Assembly: GCA_002345825.1 (NCBI GenBank)
Contig: DDWD01000155.1
Span: 1 to 17,527 of the forward strand
Length of the DNA stretch: 17,527 nucleotides
Source of the DNA: Bacteroidales bacterium UBA2295
Lineage (GTDB): Bacteria; Bacteroidota; Bacteroidia; Bacteroidales; Tenuifilaceae
Direction of reading: 5' to 3'
The position numbers were made by a program, and so were the translations under genes. Positions 7,382 through 14,473 of this stretch are shown here, piece by piece; the stretch's first letter is position 1, and each line of letters opens with the position of its first letter. The notes under the pieces were generated by a model. The model was not told where the DNA came from. It saw only the letters and a list, made by a program, of their open reading frames with translations, and made no database searches.

Positions 7382-8569
7382 CTACTTAATCAGAATAAAC
7401 ACCCACTCTTCCGAAATATCGGATGCATTGATGGGTGAACCATTAGCTGTAAACCAATTTGTTTCAGTAATATCACCATTGTAAACCGTAAACTCTGCAT
7501 AGTACAGCTTAGTATCGGAGGAATTGTACACGCTTTCCTTTGTTTTCTTGTTATACTCACCACCCTCGCGGCTGTCGATAACCGTGTAACCTACCAACTG
7601 CAAATTGTCGATTGTGCCCTCGTAGTAGTACTTTTTCTTGGTATATCCATCAGCATCATCCTCTTTTGATAGGCAGTACTCAAAATTCCCATTACTATCG
7701 TAGTTGTAATCAAAAGAATTGTTGTAATTATACCCAACACCATAATCGGTCCTATAGGTAAGTAGGTTGTTTTCATACTGTAAAAAAGACATAATATCAT
7801 TAGAATACTCAACAATAACGTACCAGTCTTCACCCTCAGGAGACTCTTTTACCATTCGCCCGCTGCTATCGTACTCGTAGTTGCTTACCCTTTCAATAAC
7901 ACCATCCTCGAATCTTTTCTCTTTTACCATATTCCCATTCGAGTAGGTATATTCATAATGAGCATCCCACCTATTATTCTGATACTTAATTACCAGCCCA
8001 TCGCTGTTATAGGTAAAGGATTCGTCCCATTCCGTATCGTCCGATTCGATGGGCTGATGGGTTTTCTTTATCAACATCCCATCATCATCGTAATCCAGCA
8101 CAACAATATCGCGCAGCTTATCATTTACGTACTTTTTATGCTCAATAATATAACCTTCTAAATCAAAATCGTACTCAAAGGTTAGCACGGCCCCATCGTC
8201 AACCTCATTTGACTGAGCTCTTCTTTCTGATGATATTATCACACCATCGGCATTGTATGTATGGTTAATAGTAAAGATTCCCGCACCAAACTCTCCAAAA
8301 ATTTTATAATTTTGGTGAGACTCTTCAACCTTACCATCGTTATAATCATGGGTAAAATCCCATGCCCACCTATTGTCTGCCACAAATAGTTGGTCGAACG
8401 ATTTTACGAAGTTCTTCATGTTGAAAACTGAGTTGTCATCAATGGGAATATTCACATCCTCAGGCTCTCCGTTAGTTGGATCGGGATCGTTCTTTTCGCA
8501 GCTAGTAAATGAAAGGCTTACCGCAAGAAATGCCGTAAGCAAGCTAAATATCGTGTTCGATTTTCTCAT
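7382..8569 (-). CDS. Lipoprotein with YD/Rhs-like repeats
   Basis: The frame extends upstream to 8740, but the start at 8569 is chosen because it begins MRKSNTIFSLLTAFLAVSLSFTSC, a lipoprotein signal with Cys24 followed by Glu-Lys; the longer version would bury the signal and run through the palindrome. The mature protein (395 residues with signal) starts with an Asp/Pro/Glu-rich tether, then repeats of the type YDxxGxxxxxxxY: FTYNSDGLVIKYQNNRW, YEYDSSGRMVKESP, FDYNYDSNGNFEYCLSKED, among others. These are like the degenerate YD repeats of Bacteroidota surface lipoproteins. There is no Rhs toxin core or C-terminal toxin; the protein ends SEEWVFILIK. It is likely anchored in the outer membrane; function unknown. 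Confidence 0.85.
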   Translation of the reverse strand: MRKSNTIFSLLTAFLAVSLSFTSCEKNDPDPTNGEPEDVNIPIDDNSVFNMKNFVKSFDQLFVADNRWAWDFTHDYNDGKVEESHQNYKIFGEFGAGIFTINHTYNADGVIISSERRAQSNEVDDGAVLTFEYDFDLEGYIIEHKKYVNDKLRDIVVLDYDDDGMLIKKTHQPIESDDTEWDESFTYNSDGLVIKYQNNRWDAHYEYTYSNGNMVKEKRFEDGVIERVSNYEYDSSGRMVKESPEGEDWYVIVEYSNDIMSFLQYENNLLTYRTDYGVGYNYNNSFDYNYDSNGNFEYCLSKEDDADGYTKKKYYYEGTIDNLQLVGYTVIDSREGGEYNKKTKESVYNSSDTKLYYAEFTVYNGDITETNWFTANGSPINASDISEEWVFILIK

Positions 8570-8650
8570 AATAATTCGTATTAGGTTACTAGAATAAATT
8601 TGATTATCAATAACATTGATACGAAGTAAGCGATTATTAAAAGAGACGTC

Positions 8651-8670
8651 AATACCCAACGTTGGGTATT
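8651..8670. repeat. 20-bp palindrome, copy 3 of the ACCCAACGTTGGGT element
   Basis: AATACCCAACGTTGGGTATT is the central 20 bp of copies 1 and 2. It has five T on the plus side but no A-tract on the other, so it lacks a T-tract for minus-strand transcripts. It lies about 82 nt upstream of the lipoprotein gene and about 270 nt upstream of the CAP gene, with no gene ending into it. That makes a pure terminator role doubtful for this copy. Confidence 0.7.
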
Positions 8671-8894
8671 TTTGTATAAATGCTTGGGTAGATTTTGAAC
8701 CAAAAACAGACTCCATTTTGCTGCTCAAGCAAACTTGCATACCGAGATAATTTTAACTAGGCTTTGGATTTGGATTCACCAAGCTATCATTAAGTTGATA
8801 ATCCATTCTACTATTTCTCATATTCCCCAAAATCTACAGTAGATCCCTCCAAAAAAATATGGTGGATAATGCTATGGGAATCAATCTTAATTAT

Positions 8895-8902
8895 TACATT
8901 TG
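8895..8902 (+). promoter_or_regulatory. Candidate -7 box (TACATTTG) for the CAP-domain gene
   Basis: TACATTTG fits the Bacteroidota -7 consensus TAnnTTTG and lies 37 nt before the ATG at 8940. No good TTG is seen at the -33 position. Confidence 0.4.
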
Positions 8903-8939
8903 AATAGAGGATACTTAAATCAATTTAACGCCCATCGCA

Positions 8940-9695
8940 ATGAAACTGAAAACAACTATAGCCATTCTGCTAATCTCCTTTTCGATGGTTGGCGCACAAA
9001 ATCAATACACGCTATCGGATACAAACGTATCATCGTTCTTGTCGACCGAGCAGTTGGATATAGTTATCAATAAACCTAGTTGTTATTACAACACCTTGCA
9101 GAACATTAAAGACAAAAAGGTTGAGCAAGAAGAGGATGAGTACATCCAGAACTATGAATACCCAAAATTCTCTCAGGAAAAAGAATCCGAAATCCAAATG
9201 GTTGAAATTGAAGATCAACCCCAGGTAAAAAAACACCCAAAGGTAGAGCACCCCAACCTTATTAAGCTAACCCAATTGCAGAAGCAAGAGTTTATAGATG
9301 CCCACAATAAGTGGCGAGCTGATGTAGGTGTTCCACCACTTACTTGGAACAACGATTTGGAGAACTACGCCGGTGAATGGGCCATCGAGAATGGAAAAAA
9401 GAACTGTAAAATGCAGCATCGGAGCGATACCGACTATGGCGAAAACCTTTACTGGTCGTCGGGTATGCCATTTAGCCCCAAGGGGGTTGTTGACTCCTGG
9501 GGGAGTGAGATAGCGGACTATAACGACGAGCTGATTGGTGACGCGAAAGCTGTGGTTGGCCATTATACGCAAATTGTTTGGCGAACTACAACAGAGGTGG
9601 GCTGTGCTGCCTTTCAGTGCGGCAAAGCGTTGCTGGTTGTTTGCAACTATAACCCTGCGGGGAACTGGATAGGTCAGCATCCTTACAAACAATAG
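8940..9695 (+). CDS. Secreted CAP-domain (SCP/PR-1-like) protein
   Basis: A 251-residue protein with a signal peptide (MKLKTTIAILLISFSMVGAQ), a charged linker (about 60-105, rich in Glu and Lys) and a C-terminal CAP domain (about 110-251). Both CAP signatures are present: GHYTQIVWRTTTEVGC (207-222) and VVCNYNPAGNWIG (233-245). The four residues forming the usual CAP cavity are found: His160, Glu168, Glu190 and His208. Compared with plant PR-1 from memory, the pair of cysteines just before GHYTQ is missing, while Cys156, Cys222, Cys227 and Cys235 remain. The plant-PR-1-like form is striking, but CAP proteins of this type do occur in bacteria. It is exported; target unknown. It is divergent from the lipoprotein gene, and no partner gene is evident. 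Confidence 0.93.
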   Translation: MKLKTTIAILLISFSMVGAQNQYTLSDTNVSSFLSTEQLDIVINKPSCYYNTLQNIKDKKVEQEEDEYIQNYEYPKFSQEKESEIQMVEIEDQPQVKKHPKVEHPNLIKLTQLQKQEFIDAHNKWRADVGVPPLTWNNDLENYAGEWAIENGKKNCKMQHRSDTDYGENLYWSSGMPFSPKGVVDSWGSEIADYNDELIGDAKAVVGHYTQIVWRTTTEVGCAAFQCGKALLVVCNYNPAGNWIGQHPYKQ

Positions 9696-9846
9696 TATAA
9701 TTGTCCGCTTATACTCCTAAAATATATTCTTAACTTCCTTCATTTACCCCATCTCTTGCTCAACTGGTTGTATTGATGTTGCCTGTCTGAGTTTGTCTCG
9801 TATGCCATAGTTGACAAGAAATATTGGATGATTGGCCCTGCCTTTA

Positions 9847-9877
9847 CCTGCCCACCTGACCAAGGGATTAGGGCAGG
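9847..9877. repeat. CCTGCCC/GGGCAGG inverted repeat
   Basis: CCTGCCC (9847-9853) and GGGCAGG (9871-9877) form a perfect 7-bp stem with a 17-nt loop, flanked by more CTGCC and GCAGG. The same motif recurs at 9992-9997 (CCTGCC) and 10019-10024 (GGCAGG), so it is a local repeated unit. Confidence 0.6.
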
Positions 9878-9949
9878 CAGGATGCCATCGTCCAAAGGTT
9901 ATGGCAGCTTCAAGTCCTGTTTTGAGCACCACATATACACCCTAAATTT

Positions 9950-9964
9950 GTGAGTTAAACTCAC
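9950..9964. repeat. GTGAGTTAAACTCAC inverted repeat
   Basis: Two perfect 7-bp arms around a single A. It is just left of the CTTTTTTAGCTACC arm of the next inverted repeat. No function can be assigned. Confidence 0.5.
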
Positions 9965-9967
9965 CTA

Positions 9968-10041
9968 CTTTTTTAGCTACCACCCAAAAAACCTGCCCGA
10001 CTTAACGGAACACTAGCAGGCAGGCGGGGTAGCAAAAAAGG
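9968..10041. repeat. Inverted repeat CTTTTTTAGCTACC / GGGTAGCAAAAAAG
   Basis: CTTTTTTAGCTACCACC on the left (from about 9968) is the near-exact reverse complement of GGCGGGGTAGCAAAAAAG (10024-10041), differing by an extra A. The inner part carries the CCTGCC (9992-9997) and GGCAGG (10019-10024) pairing. The result is a long imperfect hairpin that competes for GGCGGGGTAG with the long-range pairing to 10201-10210. Confidence 0.55.
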
Positions 10042-10265
10042 TCACCGCTGCCAGTGCGGTCTCTCGAACTCTACGAGTGATCAGATCTGGCCTTCGGAGC
10101 GCAATCGCTTCGCTTCGGGTTGCATTTTAACCAGTATCTTACGGCTGGAGAGTGCGGCACTCAACCCATTCGGGCATATACCGCAGCGCTCCTCAAGATC
10201 CTACCCCGCCATCTGCTCACCTCTTGAGTTCTACAATCCCCCTCTGGATGCGGGCTCGTGACCCG
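10015..10265. ncRNA. Candidate structured RNA or non-autonomous element closed by a 10-bp long-range stem
   Basis: GGCGGGGTAG (10023-10032) pairs perfectly with CTACCCCGCC (10201-10210). After a small internal loop AGCAG (10015-10019) pairs with CTGCT (10213-10217). Between them lie ACCGC/GCGGT (10044-10060), CTCG/CGAG (10063-10077), CGGAGCG-CAAT-CGCTTCG with one G-T pair (10095-10112), GGTT/AACC (about 10118-10132), GAGTG-CGG-CACTC (10150-10162) and CCC-ATTC-GGG (10165-10174). CTCAAGA (10192-10198) pairs with TCTTGAG (10222-10228), giving a possible pseudoknot with the outer stem, and CGGG/CCCG (10251-10265) follows. I recognise no known RNA family. The strand cannot be decided by eye. A MITE-like repeat is the main alternative. 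Confidence 0.35.
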
Positions 10266-10464
10266 AAGTTGTAACCTAAATGCGCAGAGGTATTGCGAAA
10301 CGGCAGAAGCTATGGAAAAAATGCTGGTCTAGTGAATCCTGCTAGTTAGGAAAAACAATATTGTTATTGATTTGGGTGATCCATTACACAAAACAGGAAG
10401 TTATTGAATTTGATATTACCAGTCTTCGTTAAATTATTGTAGTAGAGCCACAAAAATTATCAAC

Positions 10465-11361
10465 CTAAAAAAGCAACTGTTGCTGCGGCTCAATAGGTTT
10501 ATAAAAATCCATTCTGCTTGCTATTCCCAGCTTGCTTCGCTCATGGTTAAATACTTGTGATAATTTCTGGTATTGTAACGACCAACATTCGTAATTCAAT
10601 CCGAAGGTTTTATTGTACTTCGCTTTTAGCGAGGGAAATTCTGCATCGAGAGCTTTGTAAAAGTACTCACGCGAACCAGCACGTAGGGTTAAGCCAAACA
10701 TGGGTATTATATACTTTGCCCCAGCATCGCTGGCCGATTTGATGATATGCTGAATATTCTCTGTGCTATCGTTTATAAAGGGCAGCAAGGGCATCATGGT
10801 TACTCCGGTGTAAATACCATTTTTGGCCAGCTGCTCTATGGCCTTGTACCGTTTAGATGTTGCAGGGGCAAACGGTTCCACTTTACGGCCCAACTCATCG
10901 TTGTGGGTAGTAATGGTAAAGCTAACGGCTGCGTAAGCCTTTGCTATTTCTTGTATTACATCAATATCGCGAGTTACCAAATCGCCCTTGGTGATAATAT
11001 GCACAGGGAAACGATTCGTTGCAATTACCTCAAGCGCTTTGCGGGTAATGCCAACGGTTTTCTCAATGGGCATATAGGGGTCGTTCATTGAGCCTGTGCC
11101 TATTGTGGCACGCTTTCGCCTTTTGGCTACCAGCTCAGTATTTAGTAGTTCAATGGCATTTTGCTTTACCCTAATTTGTGAGATATCGCCAACGCCATAG
11201 CACTGGCTTCGGGTATCGCAGTATATGCAACCGTGCTGGCAACCCCGATATAAATTCATATTGTAGGTGATGCCAAAGTAGGAATCAGTATCCTTTAGCT
11301 TTGAAAGGATTGATTTGGCCTGAATATATTGAATTGCGCTGTCGCTAGTCATATCACGCAT
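10465..11361 (-). CDS. SPL-family (spore photoproduct lyase-like) radical SAM protein
   Basis: A 298-residue protein with the radical SAM cluster motif CxxxCxxC: Cys41, Cys45 and Cys48 in RGCQHGCIYCDTR, which bind the 4Fe-4S cluster used to cleave S-adenosylmethionine. Later segments typical of SplB-like radical SAM proteins follow: GTGSMNDPYMPIEK, HIITKGDLVTRD and FTITTHND. Length matches the PA0069/SplB-like group. The substrate of these non-sporulating versions is unknown to me. The ATG lies 4 nt after the recG stop on the same strand, so the two are cotranscribed. A second Met at residue 4 is an alternative start. Confidence 0.9.
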   Translation of the reverse strand: MRDMTSDSAIQYIQAKSILSKLKDTDSYFGITYNMNLYRGCQHGCIYCDTRSQCYGVGDISQIRVKQNAIELLNTELVAKRRKRATIGTGSMNDPYMPIEKTVGITRKALEVIATNRFPVHIITKGDLVTRDIDVIQEIAKAYAAVSFTITTHNDELGRKVEPFAPATSKRYKAIEQLAKNGIYTGVTMMPLLPFINDSTENIQHIIKSASDAGAKYIIPMFGLTLRAGSREYFYKALDAEFPSLKAKYNKTFGLNYECWSLQYQKLSQVFNHERSKLGIASRMDFYKPIEPQQQLLF

Positions 11362-11365
11362 AGTA

Positions 11366-13471
11366 CTAGCTTATCTGCCCAAAGCTAATTTTCTCCTGAG
11401 CCATCTGTTCAATTTGCTCCTTTAGGATATGATTCTTGGGGATGGTGAGAGCAGCATCCTCGTCGATAATATCGGAGGCCACTTGCCTGGCAAACTGAAT
11501 AATTTGTCCGTCCTTGCTAAGTGAGGCAATTTTTAGGTCGAAGGGTAATCCGCTTTGCTGAGTACCATCAATATCGCCGGGGCCACGAATTTGCATATCC
11601 ACCTCGGCAATTTCAAAACCATCGTTGCTGGCCACCATGGTTTGCATCCGCTTGCGCGACTCGTTGGTTAGCTTCACGCCCGACATGAGCACGCAGTAAC
11701 TCTCATCGGCACCACGCCCTACCCTGCCCCGCAGCTGGTGAAGCTGCGAAAGGCCAAACCGTTCGGCGCTCTCAATAACCATAACCGTGGCATTGGGCAC
11801 ATTCACGCCCACCTCAATCACCGTGGTGGCAACCATAATATGCGCCTTGCCGCTGGCAAAAAGATTCATTGAGGCATCCTTCTCCTGAGCTTTCATCTTA
11901 CCGTGAACCACAACTGTGACATACTGGGGTGGTGGAAATGCCCGTGAAATGCTATTGTAACCATCCATTAAATCCTTATAGTCCATCTTCTCCGACTCGT
12001 TAATCAGCGGATACACCACGTAAACCTGTCTACCTTGCTTTATCTGCTCACGCATAAGCCCAAACACCAAGTTCCGCTTAGTATCGGTGTAATGGATTGT
12101 TTTAATGGGCTTACGACCCGGTGGCATCTCGTCGATTACGCTCACCTCCAAATCACCATAAATGGTCATAGCCAAGGTACGTGGAATGGGCGTTGCGGTC
12201 ATTACCAGCACGTGGGGTGGTTTTATGTTTTTTCCCCATAGCTTAGCCCGTTGTGCCACGCCAAAGCGTTGCTGCTCGTCAATTACTACCAGCCCAAGAT
12301 TTTTGAATTGCACCACATCCTCAATAAGCGCATGGGTACCAATTAGCAGATTCATTGTCCCATCCTGAAGCTGAGCGTGAAGATTAACACGCTCGCTACG
12401 CTTGGAGCTACCAGTAAGCAAACCCACATTCACATTGAGCCCTGTAAGCATACCCGAAATAGTTTCGAAATGCTGATTGGCTAAGATCTCGGTAGGTGCC
12501 ATAATGCAAGCCTGAAAACCATTATCAACAGCAATAAGCATCGACATGAGCGCAACCAAGGTTTTTCCGCTACCCACATCGCCCTGTAATAGCCTATTCA
12601 TCTGCTTGCCCGAACCCATATCGCGCCTAATCTCCTTAATAACACGCTTTTGCGCACCCGTAAGTTCAAAAGGCAAATTATTGGCATAAAAACGGTTAAA
12701 TGCATCGCCCACCACGCTAAAAACATTGCCTTTAACCTTTAGGTAGCGTGTGCTCTTTTGATGTAAAAGATTTAGCTGCACATAGAACAGCTCCTCAAAT
12801 TTTAGCCTAGCCTGAGCCTTTTTGAGCAACGATAATGATGTTGGGAAATGGATATTATGCATAGCCTCCCTTAGGGTCATAAGTTTTATCTGCTCAATTA
12901 GGTATGCAGGCAGGGTTTCATACACAATATCTTTTATAAGCTCGTTAAGGGCTTGCTGAAACTTGAGTATGGTTTTAGTTGATATGTAGTTGCTTTTAAG
13001 CTTTTCGGTAGTGTTGTAAACGGGTTGTATCGATGGCCCTTTGCTATCGGCTCCTGGTTTAAAATCTTCCACCTCGGGATGCGCAATATTGTAGCGACCG
13101 CTAAACAGATTTGGCTTGCCAAAAACAACATATGGCACGTTGGGCTTAAGGCTTTTGGCAACCCACTTTAAACCCTTAAACCAAACCAGCTCCATGGTTC
13201 CAGTATCATCGGCAAAAATGGCTGTTAATCGCTTTTTATTACCTGCGCCAACCTCCTGAAAACGGAGAATTTTCCCCACAACCTGTATGTATGGCAAATC
13301 ATCGGTAATCTCAGAAATCTTGAAAAACTTCGATCTATCGACATACCTAAAGGGGAAGTAGTATAACATATCCTTTAGGGTGTGGATATTGAGTTCCGAT
13401 TTTAGGAACTCGGCCCGCTTGGGTCCAACCCCTGTCAGGTACATAATATCAGTAGAAAGATTGATTGCCAT
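11366..13471 (-). CDS. recG: ATP-dependent DNA helicase RecG
   Basis: RecG remodels stalled replication forks and Holliday junctions in the cytoplasm. The start at 13471 (MAINLSTDIMYLTGVGPKRA) is chosen over an upstream ATG at 13504, because the extra 11 residues are not family-like and a promoter box lies between them. It gives 701 residues, normal for RecG. In that numbering the N-terminal wedge/OB part runs to about 260 (GVGPKRAEFL, YFPFRYVDRS). Helicase motif I is GDVGSGKT (297-304) and motif II DEQQ (398-401). Motif III is TATPIPRT (425-432), and motif VI is HQLRGRVGRG. All key motifs are intact. The radical SAM gene follows 4 nt downstream. Confidence 0.97.
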   Translation of the reverse strand: MAINLSTDIMYLTGVGPKRAEFLKSELNIHTLKDMLYYFPFRYVDRSKFFKISEITDDLPYIQVVGKILRFQEVGAGNKKRLTAIFADDTGTMELVWFKGLKWVAKSLKPNVPYVVFGKPNLFSGRYNIAHPEVEDFKPGADSKGPSIQPVYNTTEKLKSNYISTKTILKFQQALNELIKDIVYETLPAYLIEQIKLMTLREAMHNIHFPTSLSLLKKAQARLKFEELFYVQLNLLHQKSTRYLKVKGNVFSVVGDAFNRFYANNLPFELTGAQKRVIKEIRRDMGSGKQMNRLLQGDVGSGKTLVALMSMLIAVDNGFQACIMAPTEILANQHFETISGMLTGLNVNVGLLTGSSKRSERVNLHAQLQDGTMNLLIGTHALIEDVVQFKNLGLVVIDEQQRFGVAQRAKLWGKNIKPPHVLVMTATPIPRTLAMTIYGDLEVSVIDEMPPGRKPIKTIHYTDTKRNLVFGLMREQIKQGRQVYVVYPLINESEKMDYKDLMDGYNSISRAFPPPQYVTVVVHGKMKAQEKDASMNLFASGKAHIMVATTVIEVGVNVPNATVMVIESAERFGLSQLHQLRGRVGRGADESYCVLMSGVKLTNESRKRMQTMVASNDGFEIAEVDMQIRGPGDIDGTQQSGLPFDLKIASLSKDGQIIQFARQVASDIIDEDAALTIPKNHILKEQIEQMAQEKISFGQIS

Positions 13472-13475
13472 AGGA

Positions 13476-13504
13476 CAAAAATATAAAATGCAGGATAAAA
13501 GCAA
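13476..13504 (-). promoter_or_regulatory. Candidate recG promoter close to the start codon
   Basis: On the minus strand TTG (13504-13502) is followed after 18 nt by TATTTTTG (13483-13476), matching the Bacteroidota TTG/TAnnTTTG promoter form. Transcription would begin almost at the ATG at 13471, giving a leaderless or nearly leaderless mRNA. This also argues against the upstream ATG at 13504. Confidence 0.4.
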
Positions 13505-13563
13505 TCAATTTATTAGATATAGCACCTGATTAAAGTTAGTTTTCAGATTTTTTAAAAAAATGA

Positions 13564-13589
13564 CCCAACTGATACAATAAAGTGTTGGG
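13564..13589. promoter_or_regulatory. Operator-like inverted repeat CCCAAC-N14-GTTGGG
   Basis: CCCAAC (13564-13569) and GTTGGG (13584-13589) are exact inverted half-sites in the gap between divergent recG and the methyltransferase gene. They are the same half-sites as in the CCCAACGTTGGG palindrome found three times further left. The right half overlaps the candidate -33 TTG (13585-13587) of the methyltransferase promoter, as an operator would. Chance is a real alternative for 6-bp arms. Confidence 0.3.
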
Positions 13590-13613
13590 ATATTCGCTAA
13601 ATTAGTAACATTG
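13585..13613 (+). promoter_or_regulatory. Candidate promoter for the methyltransferase gene
   Basis: TTG (13585-13587), an 18-nt spacer and TAACATTG (13606-13613), one mismatch from TAnnTTTG. It lies 14 nt upstream of the GTG start at 13628. Confidence 0.35.
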
Positions 13614-13627
13614 CAAAAAATAATAAA

Positions 13628-14428
13628 GTGATTGACATCCTACACTCCATAAATATTGTTACTGATTATGTTCTTTTTAAATGCTTTGCCAAATCGACGG
13701 CTGGGCATGGTATTCACTCACCCATGGTGTACGATTTTTCACGTTCGGTTCTTGGAAACAAGAACAATTACGAAGAACCCAACGAGGTGGAATGGTTTAG
13801 AAATTGGCAAATAGACTCCTCCATAAGCGTTGGCCCAAGCGACTACGGTGCTGGTAGTAGATTGATGAAAAAATCGGAAAAGTTGGGTGCGGTAATTAAG
13901 AATTCCTCCGTTTCGCCAAAAGTTGGAGCCTTCCTTTATCGCTTGGCCAAATGGTCTGGTTCAAAGAATATACTAGAACTGGGCACATCAGTTGGGGTTA
14001 GCACCATGTACCTAGCCAGCGCAAACCCCGATGCAGCTGTTATTACGCTTGAGGGCGACTGGCAACGAGCAGAACTAGCCCATAATTCCTTCGATCTTTT
14101 CAACTTCAACAACATCAAGCTTATTGAAGGTGATTTTGAGCAGGGACTTAACGAATCGCTAAATCTATTCCCTACCCTTGATTTGGTTTTTTTTGATGGG
14201 AACCACAAAGCCGAGCCAACCTTACGGTACTTTAAGCAATGCCTCAAAAAAATTAACGGCAACACCATTTTTGTTTTTGATGATATCCGTTGGAGCAGGG
14301 AGATGTATAAAGCATGGAAAGTTATTGCCGAGCACCAAAGTGTTAGCGTAAGTGTTGATCTGTTCCATCAGGGCGTAGTTTTTTTCAGAAAAGGGATAAC
14401 AAAACAACATTTTAAGATAAACTTTTAG
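13628..14428 (+). CDS. Class I SAM-dependent methyltransferase
   Basis: A 266-residue protein starting at GTG; the next ATG is 32 codons in and would remove HGIHSPMVYDFSRSVL, which is conserved in Bacteroidota relatives as I remember them. Motif I is ILELGTSVGVSTMYLA (115-130), followed by the acidic residue Glu142 after beta strand 2. DLVFFDGNH (185-193) resembles the motif of O-methyltransferase-like enzymes. The protein is cytoplasmic and its substrate unknown. It lies 45 nt before the ABC ATPase gene on the same strand, possibly in one transcript. No catalytic motif is missing. Confidence 0.88.
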   Translation: MIDILHSINIVTDYVLFKCFAKSTAGHGIHSPMVYDFSRSVLGNKNNYEEPNEVEWFRNWQIDSSISVGPSDYGAGSRLMKKSEKLGAVIKNSSVSPKVGAFLYRLAKWSGSKNILELGTSVGVSTMYLASANPDAAVITLEGDWQRAELAHNSFDLFNFNNIKLIEGDFEQGLNESLNLFPTLDLVFFDGNHKAEPTLRYFKQCLKKINGNTIFVFDDIRWSREMYKAWKVIAEHQSVSVSVDLFHQGVVFFRKGITKQHFKINF

Positions 14429-14473
14429 TAGGTTTGCTTAGTCAAACGTGGGCTAATTTCAAATAAAATATCA

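Larger units (their letters stand above)
8570..8939. other. Divergent intergenic region with palindrome copy 3
   Basis: About 370 bp between the divergent starts of the YD-repeat lipoprotein (8569, minus) and the CAP protein (8940, plus). It holds palindrome copy 3 (8651-8670) and a candidate -7 box for the CAP gene (8895-8902). The minus-strand frame stays open as far as 8740 but shows no homology-like features and is not taken as coding. Confidence 0.6.
9696..10464. other. Non-coding, repeat-rich, GC-richer island
   Basis: About 770 bp between convergent genes, with no convincing coding frame. It is visibly richer in G+C (especially 10020-10300) than its AT-rich surroundings and dense in inverted repeats, described separately. 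A 62-codon minus-strand frame at 9744-9932 and a plus-strand frame across 10026-10270 with an internal TAA (10127-10129) are open mainly because of composition. A 12-bp palindrome AACAATATTGTT lies at 10354-10365. Confidence 0.6.

Noticed and set aside
8570..8740. N-terminal extension of the YD-repeat lipoprotein from ATG 8740
   Set aside because: It would place 57 residues before a clear lipoprotein signal and runs through an intergenic palindrome.
9744..9932. A 62-codon minus-strand frame in the island
   Set aside because: Its middle (HPACPNPLVRWAGKG) is just the translation of the CCTGCCC/GGGCAGG inverted repeat; no family recognised, no sign of a ribosome site or operon. It could be a gene remnant but is not supported.
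10021..10240. tRNA, tmRNA, RNase P RNA or group II intron end in the island
   Set aside because: TTCGAG on the minus strand looked like a T-loop, but no acceptor or anticodon arms fit; hallmark sequences of the larger RNAs and of intron domain V are absent.
10026..10270. Plus-strand frame through the structured island (VTAASAVSRTLRVIRS and onward)
   Set aside because: It is interrupted by a TAA at 10127-10129, lacks a clear start and is Arg/Ser-rich in the way translated GC-rich structured DNA often is.
13472..13504. Upstream ATG of recG (MLLSCILYFCP)
   Set aside because: The extra residues are not RecG-like and overlap the candidate promoter; MAINLSTDIMYLTGVGPKRA fits the family start.
14432..14447. 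GTTTG-CTTAGT-CAAAC hairpin after the methyltransferase gene
   Set aside because: A 5-bp stem without a T-tract; too weak to call a terminator.
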